From positions 868,001 through 932,000 of the forward strand of contig JAGVRJ010000014.1 in the NCBI GenBank assembly GCA_019059635.1: a stretch of 64,000 nt of DNA, in the 5' to 3' direction. The stretch is from Proales similis. Taxonomy: Eukaryota; Rotifera; Eurotatoria; Ploima; Proalidae. Below are positions 1-9,647 of this stretch, one piece after another. The notes beneath the pieces are model-generated. The model was given only the letters and a program-made list of their open reading frames with translations, was not told the DNA's origin and ran no database searches. The translations under genes were made by a program, and so were the position numbers. The stretch's first letter is position 1. Every line of letters begins with the position of its first letter.

Positions 1-874
1 CCATTTCTAGCCTAAAGAACGAGCCAGTTGTTGCGTCAGATTTGATATTGCCGAACCGAGTACTGCACAGCTCGCTTCCATTTATTTGTTTCAAGCCCTT
101 GCTCTGGACGAGTTGTTGCGTCAGATTGCAATTCAATCTTAACCTCGACAAGCCCTGGCCTTTGAAATGCATTCAACGAGCCACTCGGTCGATATCAACT
201 GAGCGACAGGTGCAACTGGCCATCTGGTCAGTCATCGACTGGGTCAAGCATCTCACTCACTGATCAGTTGAGTAAAGAGAGAGAGAGGAGTTCAAGTTGA
301 ACTGACTGATTCGGCAAATGAGCGCCAATAGACGTCAGAATCGCTTGAATGGGACAAGCAGCAGGGCGGTGGATTAGTGGTCGAATTAGCGACGGAACTA
401 GTAATCCGTGCGGCAAACGTGGCCTCGTTTGCTCGACAATGATCATTTCGCTTGAACAAGCGTTGTTTTTTTATTTATTTTGGGCCGCTGGGCGTGACCA
501 TAGCACTTCCGGCCTAATTATCACCAGTTGCCATTATGGTCATTTAGACTCTTTATATAGCGTTGGGATGTCGATCGGACGGTTCGGTCAGTACAAACGC
601 GAGCGAAATCAAAGCGGCCAACCGTCAACGGAGTGCTCGCCTGGTCGTCTGATAGAAACTGAAGTTAATTATGAGACGAACAAGTGAACGCAGCCGACTC
701 TTGCAGCAGCAGAGCATCTAGGGCCGCTCTTGGCATAATTCAAACGCTTCGAGTCATATAATCGACGACGGCTCCAAGTTCCAAGTCGGCCGATACGCTC
801 GGTCAGCATCGATTTTTTTTTTAACTCGAGCGTTTTCCTAGATCGATTGCAAATAGTCTGAAAGCAAACACAAG
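1..874. other. Upstream intergenic DNA with no supported gene
   Basis: No reading frame here resembles a known protein. A 17-nt word (agttgttgcgtcagatt) occurs twice, at about 26 and 111. The only regulatory signal I can support is the TATA/initiator pair near 554-592. Confidence 0.5.
554..592 (+). promoter_or_regulatory. TATA box plus TCAGT initiator
   Basis: TATATA begins at 554 and a TCAGT initiator lies at 588-592, so the initiator A is 36 nt from the TATA start. The ZP gene further on has the same arrangement with similar spacing. The next large reading frame on this strand is SDHD (ATG 875). If this is its promoter, the 5' UTR would be about 285 nt and would contain a 16-codon upstream ORF starting at 671. 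It could instead serve an unrecognised short transcript. Confidence 0.35.
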
Positions 875-1422
875 ATGTCGCTTCGTCTTATTGGCAGCTT
901 AAGAACCTGCATTCGCGCCGTGAGCGCTCGATCGTTCGCCAGTGTCTCCTCCTCGTCAACTGGTTCGGTGAGTTTTCCTTGCGCTTGTTACTCGGGCAAT
1001 TGTTTCTCATCCATGCGAAGGTCAAACGAAGCATATTGCTCGTCAAGCCCACGCAGACCACAGTGAACAACAAGCCATTTGACGCGGTGCGCAAGTTCTC
1101 GCTCGACACCGTGCAGCCGAAGAACGCGCCGACCCACTGGAATCTTGAACGTTACGTGTCAGTGGCTCTGCTCGGCCTCATTCCGGCCGGTCTGATCGCC
1201 GAGAGCACAATTTTGGACCACGTGCTTGCCGCCACTCTGGTCATCCACTCGCACTGGGGTCTTCAGTGCATCATCACCGACTATGTGCATGGTCCCAGCT
1301 TGCCCAAAATAGCCATGGCCTTGTTGTACGCCGCCTCGGCCTTGGCTTTTGTCGGTCTCATCTACTTTAACCAGAAGGACGTCGGCATCTCAAAGGCGGT
1401 AAAAAAGGTCTGGTCCATTTAG
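875..1422 (+). CDS. SDHD: Succinate dehydrogenase cytochrome b small subunit, mitochondrial
   Basis: CybS anchor subunit of mitochondrial complex II. It binds heme b and ubiquinone in the inner membrane. There are two exons, 875-967 and 1021-1422, with a 53-nt phase-0 intron (968-1020); the acceptor is fixed by frame. The protein is about 164 aa, the normal length. It has an N-terminal Arg/Ser-rich presequence, then the family core HWNLERYVSVALLG, the heme/quinone-region word HSHWGLQ followed by TDYVHG, and a C-terminal membrane segment ending in YFNQKDVGISKAV. AATAAA at 1487-1492 is a likely polyadenylation signal. Confidence 0.93.
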
Positions 1423-1636
1423 ACCCGAGTTGGGATTCGGTGACCGCTCGAGAATCGACAACAAACTCGCTTAGCTTATGACGTTTAATAAACACGACCA
1501 GAGTTGCCTGTTGCTTGTTGACGTTTGAAGCCGATTGAAAAGGGCGGGCAGTAGAATGCTCGATCTCTCCAATGTCTCGCTTCTCTCTTATTTTTCACTG
1601 TTTGCCAATGATCGTTTAGAAGCAAGAACGCGAGAA

Positions 1637-1837
1637 ATGAGCTCAGTGCAGAAGCGAGCGAAAGCTGCTAGTCGAGGCGAGGCGAACCATGGCGCTCAGT
1701 CAAACAGAACCAAATCCAACGGCTCGTCGCTCTCATTCATTTCGCTGCTTCTCATTGGCTTCATTCTCATTCTGATCTACACAATCTGGAGTTCAATTGA
1801 AACCTACTCGAACAACATGATGAGCGACATGGACTAG
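1637..1837 (+). CDS. Small predicted tail-anchored membrane protein
   Basis: From the ATG at 1637 the frame gives 66 aa: a basic, Ser/Asn-rich N-terminal half, then one hydrophobic segment (LSFISLLLIGFILILIYTIW) and a short tail. The same frame is open upstream to ATGs at about 1556, so a longer 90-aa form is possible. The layout looks like a tail-anchored ER or mitochondrial protein of the Sec61-beta/SERP size class, but I recognise no family motif. It lies between SDHD and ADCK5 on the same strand. Confidence 0.4.
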   Translation: MSSVQKRAKAASRGEANHGAQSNRTKSNGSSLSFISLLLIGFILILIYTIWSSIETYSNNMMSDMD

Positions 1838-2091
1838 TTATTGCACACGCCAATCTCTTTTTTATTTATTCAATCTCTCATTCCCATTTGCTTGTTCACT
1901 CGTAAATCGTCTGTTCTGTGGTCCTGTTTTTTGCCAATTCTTTTTTAAATCTCGTTTCCTAAAAATCGTCAATCAAAATCTCAAATTAGTTTTCTGTTTT
2001 TCATTCTAAAACCAATAGACGGACATTAATTGCCGTCAAACTGCGGGCTAGAGCGGCTCCTAACTGGGCTTTGCCAGATAAACTTGGTAAC

Positions 2092-4537
2092 ATGTGGCGG
2101 CGAGGATTGTTGGCCGCCAGGTCACCTTGGCAGCAGGCAATCGGTGGTGAACGTCAAAATTCCATTCGATGGCTCACCGGTGAAGGCCGCTCTGTGGCCC
2201 CGTTGAAAAAGAGCCGCGTCTGGAGCAAACTGTTTCTCTTTTCGACAATCGTGCCAAGCGCAGGCGCTCTCCTTTATTACCAGCTGGTGCTCGATCAGCA
2301 AGAGAAGCGCAAAGTGAGAGTGAACCTCGCATCGATGGGCCGCGCTCTGCGCTCTTTCAAGGTGGGCGCATCGATCGCCCTCGACTACAAATGGAACCTG
2401 TGGAATCTGCCCGAAGACAGCGAGCAGTATGAGAAGGCGATCAAAGGATGCCACTTGAGATCGGCCGAGAAAATGGTGCAGACTTGCATCGCCAACGGGG
2501 GCCTTTACGTTAAATTGGGCCAAGGCCTTAGCACAATGAACCACATATTGCCCAAAGAGTTCTACCTGACCCTGAGGACACTGCAGAACAAGGCGCTCAA
2601 GCAGGAAGGCAACGACGTGAGTTCAATCGATTCGCTTCATCCGACCACTGTCTCAACCTCAGCTGAGTGAAGGTTGACGAGCTGTTCGAACAAGAGTTTG
2701 GCAAAAAGCCCGACGAGCTGTTTAAGCAGTTTGACTACAAGCCGATGGCAGCGGCCAGTTTGGCCCAGGTTCACGAGGCGTTCGACCACGACGGCAATCG
2801 GCTCGCTGTCAAGCTCCAGTACATCGACCTGAGAGATCGCTTCGCCGGTGACATGTTTACTTGTAAATGCTTGCTTCAAATGATCGGCTGGGTGTTTCCC
2901 TCTTTCGACTTTGCCTGGGTTCTCGACGTACGCCTTTCTAATCGCCTTTGCTCGTCTCTCCGCCGGCTCTAATCAACAAGCGAAGGAAATGCGCGAGACT
3001 CTGGCCAAGGAGCTTGACTTTATCAACGAGGCGAACAATTCGAAACGATGCTACCGCGAGTTGAAGCATCTCGGCTATGTGTACGTGCCGCGCGTCTACG
3101 ATCAGCTCACCACCCAGGTAGGCGGACGCCCTTTAGCCGCGCGTAAGCCCAAAATAATTCTGGCAAACAGAGAATCCTGACCATGGAGTTTATCGACGGC
3201 ATAAAAATAAGCGACGTCGAACAGATCCAGGCGGCCGGAATCAATTTAAAACAGCTCGACGAGAACTTGATTAAATTGTTTGCCGAGCAAATATTCCACA
3301 CTGGCTTCGTGCACGGTAAGCTAGAGCCAAGCAGAACAAAGCGGCTTGTCACTCAACCTGTTTTTAAGCTGACCCGCACCACGGCAACATTCTGATCCGC
3401 AAAGCGAGCGGCAGCAACAAGGGCCAAATTGTGCTGCTCGACCACGGCCTGTACGAGTACGTGCCGGAGAGAGAGCGAAAGACTCTCTGCAAGCTGTGGC
3501 AGAGCATCATCCTGCGCGACGAGGCAAACATGCGCCTCTACTCTAGCCAACTGAACGTGCCAGGTAAGTGAGCATTCGAAGTGAATGGCGGGCTCTTTAT
3601 GTCGAACGGGCTTATCCCAAGAGAACCTCTATATGGTGTTCTCGGCTTTTTTGACCATGAGGCCGCTGCATCGGCCCTTGCATCAGGACTTTATCTTCAA
3701 TTCGGTGTGGCTGCGAATGAGCGAGCAAGAACGGGCGCAGGCCACCGCGCAGGGCAAATTTCGCATGCCCACTCCCAAAGAGTTCAAGAACATGAAAAAG
3801 GAGGAGTTGAGTGCGTGGCGGGAGAAAATGCGGCCTTACATTGACGAGATTAAGGAGAGCGTGCTCACCGTGTTCCGTAGCATACCCAAGAGCCTTCTGC
3901 TCGTCTGCAGGTACTTGACGCCAGTTTGTTCATGCATGAAAGAGCACGCCAGAATGAGGACGACACTTGGCACTTCAACTTGCTAAACCTTGACCAAACC
4001 AAATAGACTTTGAACAGTTCGCTGACATGATCACAATGGAGCCCCGCTCGAGTAGAGCAAGCGGCCTGCGATTTAAAAAGCAGCTCAGCGAACAGGACGT
4101 CGAGCAGTACAGGAAAGCGATTAGGCAAAAGTTCGACCGAGTTCAGGTCATTCTCAAACAAGTGTCGTCCTACATGTTGCTTGTTCTTCGGTTCGCCCTT
4201 TCCTCGTCTCGTCCGTCGGGCAGTTTTCATTTTCATTCGAAACAGGAACTTGAACACTGTTCGTTCGATAATCCACGACCACGGCGGCCTCATTGACAGA
4301 CACACAATCATGGCGCGCTCGGCCATCCTCGGCGCCTACAAGGATCAGCTGCGCCTCAATTGGCGCTCTAGACTCACAGCCTGGATCGAGCTCCGACTCT
4401 TCGATCTGGTCTTGTTTGTCGACTATGTCAAGAGATGGACCAATGACAAGCTCATGCTGCTGGCCGTCAAGACAGGCCGCATGAATGCCGAGCTCGTGCG
4501 CGAGATAAAGGAGTCTGTCCAGCACAGTTTCGACTAA
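2092..4537 (+). CDS. ADCK5: ABC1/UbiB atypical kinase ADCK5, with two alternative exons
   Basis: Mitochondrial UbiB-family protein kinase-like protein. Exons: 2092-2616, 2673-2927, 2986-3117, 3171-3315, 3369-3563, then either 3622-3910 or 4007-4190, then 4246-4537. Family marks: [13 protein letters not shown]-type segment (here [13 protein letters not shown]), [40 protein letters not shown] across a splice junction, and VLLDHGLY. A hydrophobic segment near residues 45-65 follows the presequence. The conserved C-terminal NLNTVRSI region is in the last exon. The two alternative exons share entry phase 1 and exit phase 2. Both encode an F-x-x-(F/M)-L/I-T-M stretch and end in LLLVC(R) or LLVL(R). 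Including both shifts the frame into a stop. AATAAA is near 4565. Confidence 0.9.
3622..3910 (+). other. ADCK5 alternative exon A
   Basis: Entry phase 1 (G|AG AAC) and exit phase 2 (TGC AG|gtactt), 289 nt. It encodes [16 protein letters not shown] at its start and [10 protein letters not shown] at its end. It joins cleanly to exon 8 to give an Arg-Asn junction. It is longer than exon B and carries an insertion rich in Glu/Lys/Arg in the middle. Confidence 0.7.
4007..4190 (+). other. ADCK5 alternative exon B
   Basis: Entry phase 1 (G|AC TTT) and exit phase 2 (CTT CG|gttcgc), 184 nt. It encodes [13 protein letters not shown] at its start and [10 protein letters not shown] at its end. The end resembles the ADCK5 segment before NINTVRA more closely than exon A does, so B may be the ancestral form. 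The 96-nt gap from exon A (3911-4006) is longer than the gene's other introns. Confidence 0.7.
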
Positions 4538-4827
4538 ACAATCTTTTCGAGCGTTTTCAAAATTAATAAAGTCGCTTTTTTAAATCCTTTGATTTCACCC
4601 AAATTGCCCTGGCCAGAAATCAGATTAGTCAAACATTTGCAATAGTTGGAGCAATTTTTTGACTTTTGGAATAATTTGTGGAACATTTGCATTGAAAGGT
4701 TGTCAATGAATTTGCAAACTTCAAAGCGTCTTGTTTCATTATAATGCACATTTTAATTATGAACTGTGCGAAGATTAGTTGAATTAAATTAGAAAATCAG
4801 GTATAACGTCGCTATACGAGCTTGACT
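4538..4827. other. ADCK5 3' end and AT-rich upstream edge of the Helitron
   Basis: After the ADCK5 polyadenylation signal the DNA becomes clearly more AT-rich than its surroundings and leads into the Helitron reading frame. I could not identify a definite Helitron 5' terminus (TC start) here. Confidence 0.4.
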
Positions 4828-5796
4828 ATGCAATCTCAATCGCCGTCCAAAAGCGCCCTAAGACAAAGGGAATATCGCGCGCAAAGGGCGATAAACCAGA
4901 CAGAAGAAGAAAAGGAGCAGTTTCTTGAAAAAGATCGGAAGCGTAAAAAAGCTGCTCGAAAGAACGAATCTAGCGCTAGTAGGGCAAAACGCCTTAAGGC
5001 ATATCACGAAAATTACATTGCTCGTAGAGAAAAAAAAAGAAAATCAGTTTCTCCACAGAGCGCTATTTTCAACGATTTGGATTCAGTTTCTGTTGATTAT
5101 TCTGACGATGGCGATCCTCAAATTCAGTGCAGAGGATGCGATGCTTTGCATTTCGCCGCCGAGCAGAAAAAACTGAAAACTGAAAAAGATCAAACTACAT
5201 TCTGGACATGTTGCAAGAATGGCCGAATCAGCCTTCCCGATCTGGCTTCTTATCCTGAATTTTTAAAAGATCTATTGTGTCGTAAAGATTCTCGCTCCGG
5301 CGAGTTCCATAAGTTAATCTGCTCTTACAATTCATTAGTAGCTTTTGCATCGGTATCAGCATCTCATCCAAGATCTCCAGGTGCGTATTGTTACAGGATC
5401 AACGGTGGGATTAGCCATAAGATTGGATCTGCGTTTGCCGATATCGATCAGCAACCTAAATTCAGCCAGATATACTCTGTTGACAAGGCAGATCGTCAAG
5501 TTCCTTCTTGTTTGGACCGGAATATACTCCAGCAAATAGAAGAGTTTATTCGTGAAAACAGTCAATTGGCCGGAGCTTTTAAAATGATGAGTGACGCTTC
5601 CGTAAACGAGAAGAGCAATGCACAGGCTGAAGAAAGAGAAGAGAAACAAGTCTCGCTGGTGTTTGATCTCAGCTACAATAAAGATCTTCGCCGCAATCGT
5701 CAATTTAATGATTTGGCTGTTGTGGTTGTCGGTGATATTCCAAAAGATTTGAGCCAAAAAAGCGATTTGATGGTGTTTCGCAAGTCTAGCCGGTAA
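4828..5796 (+). pseudogene. N-terminal part of Helitron Rep-helicase, before the stop
   Basis: 322 residues. The first 75 or so are Lys/Arg/Glu-rich with a repeated KRKKAARK-like pattern, typical of the nuclear-localising N-terminus of animal Helitron proteins. A CRGCDALHF segment follows and may be zinc-binding. The frame ends at TAA 5794-5796 and resumes in the same frame at ATG 5803 with no frameshift. A single nonsense change therefore seems to separate the two halves. Confidence 0.8.
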
Positions 5797-5802
5797 TTCA
5801 CG

Positions 5803-8800
5803 ATGTCAGTGCTACACGGCATTTGCGACCCAATGAGTTATCCTATTCTCTTTCCGAAAGGCGACTTGGGCTGGGATCCGCAAACAAGCTCTGGTGCAAA
5901 CAAGCAGAGCAAGCAGATTTCGATGCTTGACTGGTACTCATATCGAATTGCCCAGCGTCCAGGTTCTTTCAATCCCATAATTAATGCAGGAAGACTTTTC
6001 CAGCAGTATTTGGTGGACGCGTATGCTAAAGTCGAAGGCAGCCGGCTTGATTTTCAGCGAAGGAATCAGAAAACACTGAGAGTAGAAAACTACAGTCATT
6101 TACAGCGCGTCTCAAGCGAAGGCAACAGGAGAACGGGCCGTCAAGTTATATTATCCTCCTCTTTCACTGGCGGTTCTCGTGCAATGCAAAACAACTTTCA
6201 AAATGCTTTGGCCATATTTCGCAAGCACGGTCGGCCAGATCTGTACATTACGATGACTTGCAATCCCAACTGGCCAGAAATCAAACGTAACTTGGTGCCG
6301 GGACAAAGCTATTTGGACAGGCCTGACTTGGTTTCTAAAGTATTCAAGATAAAATTGGACCAACTGATCAGGGATCTTTACTTCCATCACGTGCTTGGTC
6401 GCGCTTTGGCTTATATCTATTCGGTTGAGTTCCAACAAAGCGGTCTGCCGCATTGTCATATACTCTTGACCTTGGATGACAAGCATAAACCCAAAAGAAC
6501 GGAAGCGATTGACAAAATCGTGAATTGTGAATTACCCAGCCCAGAGCAGAATCGACCGCTGAACAAAGCTATTATAGATCATATGGTTCACCCAGCATGC
6601 GGAGCAAGCAACCCAAGAGCCTCGTGCATGAAACAAAAGGTCTGCACGAAAAACTTTCCAAAAGAGCACCAAACACAGACCGAGATTTGCCTAGATGACT
6701 ACCCAAAATATCGCCGATCGCCGAACACAAGCTCTGGAGAAGGCTGTGATGATAAGATTAGCTCTCGCTGGCTTGTTCCTCATAATCCTTATCTACTCCT
6801 CAAATTTAATGCTCACATAAATGTCCAAGTCTGCAGTTGGATCAGAAACTACAAAAAGCTGCTGCAGTACATGTTTAAAGGGCACACGAGAGATTGCGGA
6901 CACGCCCAACAAGAACCAAATAGTGACGAAATCAAGGATTTTTTGAACAAGAGATTCATAGGCCCATTTGAGGCATACTGGAGATTAAGTGAATATGAGA
7001 TTCATGACAGGTCACACACTGTGTTTCAGCTGCCCGTTCATTTAGAATCGGAGCAGAACGTTTATTATGAAGAGAGCTCTGAGCAGGAGGCACTCGACCG
7101 AAATCACCGCACCCAACTTACCGCGTGGTTTGAGCTGAACAAATCAGATGAGTCGGCACGCGAGAAATTTTATTCCGATATACCGTTAAGCTACACATGG
7201 CAAGAGAAGGAGCGAACATGGAAGCGGCGGGTGCAGAGGAAAAATGACATCGTCAGTCGCATGCATTGGGTTAGCCCAAGCGAAATCGAGAGATACCACT
7301 TGAGGATACTGCTCTTGCACACGCCTGGGGCTCAAAGTCACAATGACCTTCGCTTGGTTACAGGCCGTTCGTACATATCGTTTAAATTGGCTGCAATTGA
7401 AAGAGGACTGGTAAACGACGACACCTACTGGTTCGATTGTGTTAAAGAAGCAGCAAAGCTGAATAAACCGAGAGAACTTCGACACCTTATTGCGCTGGTA
7501 TTCATATGGGGCAGACCGACAAACGCCACCGAAATATGGAACTCATTTTTGAATAAAATGATTGACCGCTCACGCTCAGATCAGTCACCCGACGATGCGA
7601 AGCTCGAGGTCTATTCGTTTGTCGACGATATATTGCGCGACTCGAACATGTCCTTAGAAGTCGATTTCAAAATCAAATCAGGTCACTATCGTCAACCGTT
7701 TGAAAACAATCAACAAACTCAATATGAAATCAATTTAAACGAAACTCAAATTTCTATAGAAAATACGATCGTGAGAAGCATTCAGCAAGAGACCGTTAAG
7801 GAACAACTATTTTATGTGGACGGTCCGGGCGGCAGTGGGAAAACACACCTTTTCAAAGCTCTGCACCAGAAACTGACCAGAATGGGCCAACGTTGCATTT
7901 TTGTTGCGTGGACAGGAATCGCCGCTAACTTACTTCCCAAAGGTCGCACGGTGCATAGCCTGTTCAAGTTGGGCCCCGATTTGAACGAAAGCTCGACAAT
8001 TGGCCTGAAAGCTGATTCTAGACAAGCTGAAGAGCTGAAAGACGCTCAAGTACTGTTTTGGGACGAGTGCTCTATGGCACCGTGGTTTGCACTCGACATT
8101 GTTGATCGTGGACTGCGGGATATTCGAAAAAGTCAACTTGCTTTCGGCGGGATGGCGGTGATTCTGGGCGGCGATTTTCGACAAATTCTGCCAATTGTAC
8201 CAAATGCAACTAAAAGCCAACTAGTTAATATTTGCTTGAAAACATCGAAATTGTGGTCCAAGTTCGTTAGACTTAGTCTCAGCGAAAACATGCGAGCAAA
8301 TAGCAGCGTTGGGTTCGGGCCATGGCTTCTTGAAGTTGGCGACGGCAAAAAAGGTCTGGTTGAAATTCCAGAGGAGAGTCGATCGAATGGTGATCTTTGT
8401 TCAGAGATTTTCGGTGACCAAATTGCAATTAATGATGATTTGAGCAAAAAAGTCATTCTCTGCCTATTTAACAAGACAGCGGATACGTTCAATGACACGG
8501 TCATCCAAAAGCTCCCTGGCAATGCAACAGAGTTTTTGAGTACCGATACTTTATTGTTCGAAAATGGAGAAAAGGGTCAAGATTATTCGACCGAATTTCT
8601 AAATGCTCAGTCGCCAAGCGGCCTACCGCCTCACAAGCTTGTGCTTAAACCCGGAGCCATAGTAATTCTCGTTCGAAATCTGGTTGTCAAGAGCGGACTA
8701 TGCAATGGAGTCCGGTTTCGAGTGAACAAAGTACACGACAAATTTCTTGACGTTGAAATGTTATCACAACCCGATGCGCAGAACCGATTCTTCATTCCGA

Positions 8801-9072
8801 AAATAAGACTGGAATCGGACGATGACATGCTACCCTTTCAGTTCTCGCGCATGCAGTTTCCTGTTCGATTGGCGTTTGCGCTCACAATCAACAAATCGCA
8901 AGGGCAGACATTTGATGAGGTTGGCTTATGCCTCGAACAAGATGTGTTCTCACACGGACAGCTTTATGTCGCCTTGTCGAGGACCAGGTCATTTTCATCG
9001 TTGAAGGTTCTCGTGAGCCAGAACGGAGAGAGCCAAGTTCGAAACCTGGTCCACAAAGAAGTGCTCAATTGA
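5803..9072 (+). pseudogene. Helitron Rep and Pif1-like helicase, after the stop
   Basis: 1089 codons without another stop. It keeps the HUH nuclease region, the tyrosine region and a full helicase with Walker A, Walker B and the terminal ALSRT motif. Helitron proteins normally have two tyrosines four residues apart. Here the second (6868-6870) is present, but the position four residues before it is Lys. The rest looks well preserved, so the copy is probably young. Confidence 0.8.
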
Positions 9073-9647
9073 ACAGAAGCGTTGGTGAATGCCGATCAAA
9101 AGAGAACTGACGCGATGAAACGCTCCCGAATCGGCGCAGTCTCAAAGCTCAAATAGCAGCCGTTTGGGCTCTCGAGTGAAATCGAAAGCAAACTGAAATG
9201 AAAAGCGAAACGCAACTGCGAAGCGCAAATGGTTTAGCCCAGCGCCGGCAGCGGGCGCAGTGCAGACGCGTTTGAAAGGCATCAACGGCCGCTAATGACC
9301 CTGGATGACCAATAAACAGTTTTGTTGATGAATTAATTTGCGCCGCTCCTGTTCGATTGATTCATGTCGGTCAGCATGTAAACGCAGGCCGTCGTGTCTG
9401 GCGGTAGGCGGTTTAATTGAGAACCGTGTCGAAAGGGGGGCCCGGACGGAGGGGAGTGCGCTGGGTGGTGCCGCTCTACGACTTTTGTTTTTATCTGGAC
9501 TTATCAGTTCGCATAAATTATTTCGAATCGCCACCCGCTTCGGGTTAAAGGCATTAGCATAAAAACTTTGCCTCAACAGTTCACACGGAGATCGCTTAAA
9601 ACAGGGAAAAGCCACAGCCAGCCGATAAGTGAGCCAAAGCAGCTGCC
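9073..9647. other. Intergenic DNA upstream of integrin beta
   Basis: No gene recognised. The DNA returns to host-like composition soon after the Helitron stop. It probably holds the integrin promoter and 5' UTR. No clear TATA box was seen. Confidence 0.4.

Larger units (their letters stand above)
4828..9072 (+). mobile_element. Helitron Rep-helicase element, one in-frame stop
   Basis: Rolling-circle transposon of the Helitron class. One frame runs from ATG 4828 to 9072 and is broken only by TAA at 5794-5796. In order it encodes a highly basic N-terminus, the Rep domain with SYPILFPKGDLGWDP just after the break, the HUH metal site (LPHCHILL, about 6448), and the Tyr region (QYMFKG, about 6865). 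A Pif1-type SF1 helicase follows: Walker A GPGGSGKT (about 7825), Walker B FWDECSMA (about 8058) and the C-terminal SQGQTFDEVGL...YVALSRT motif. Base composition is more AT-rich than neighbouring host genes. No terminal hairpin or CTRR end was found after 9072. Confidence 0.93.

Noticed and set aside
26-127. 17-nt direct repeat at 26 and 111
   Set aside because: Too short, and it has no associated gene or terminal structure.
9079-9124. Inverted repeat AGCGTT/AACGCT as a Helitron 3' hairpin
   Set aside because: Only 6 nt per arm with a 34-nt loop and no CTRR end; not like a Helitron terminator.
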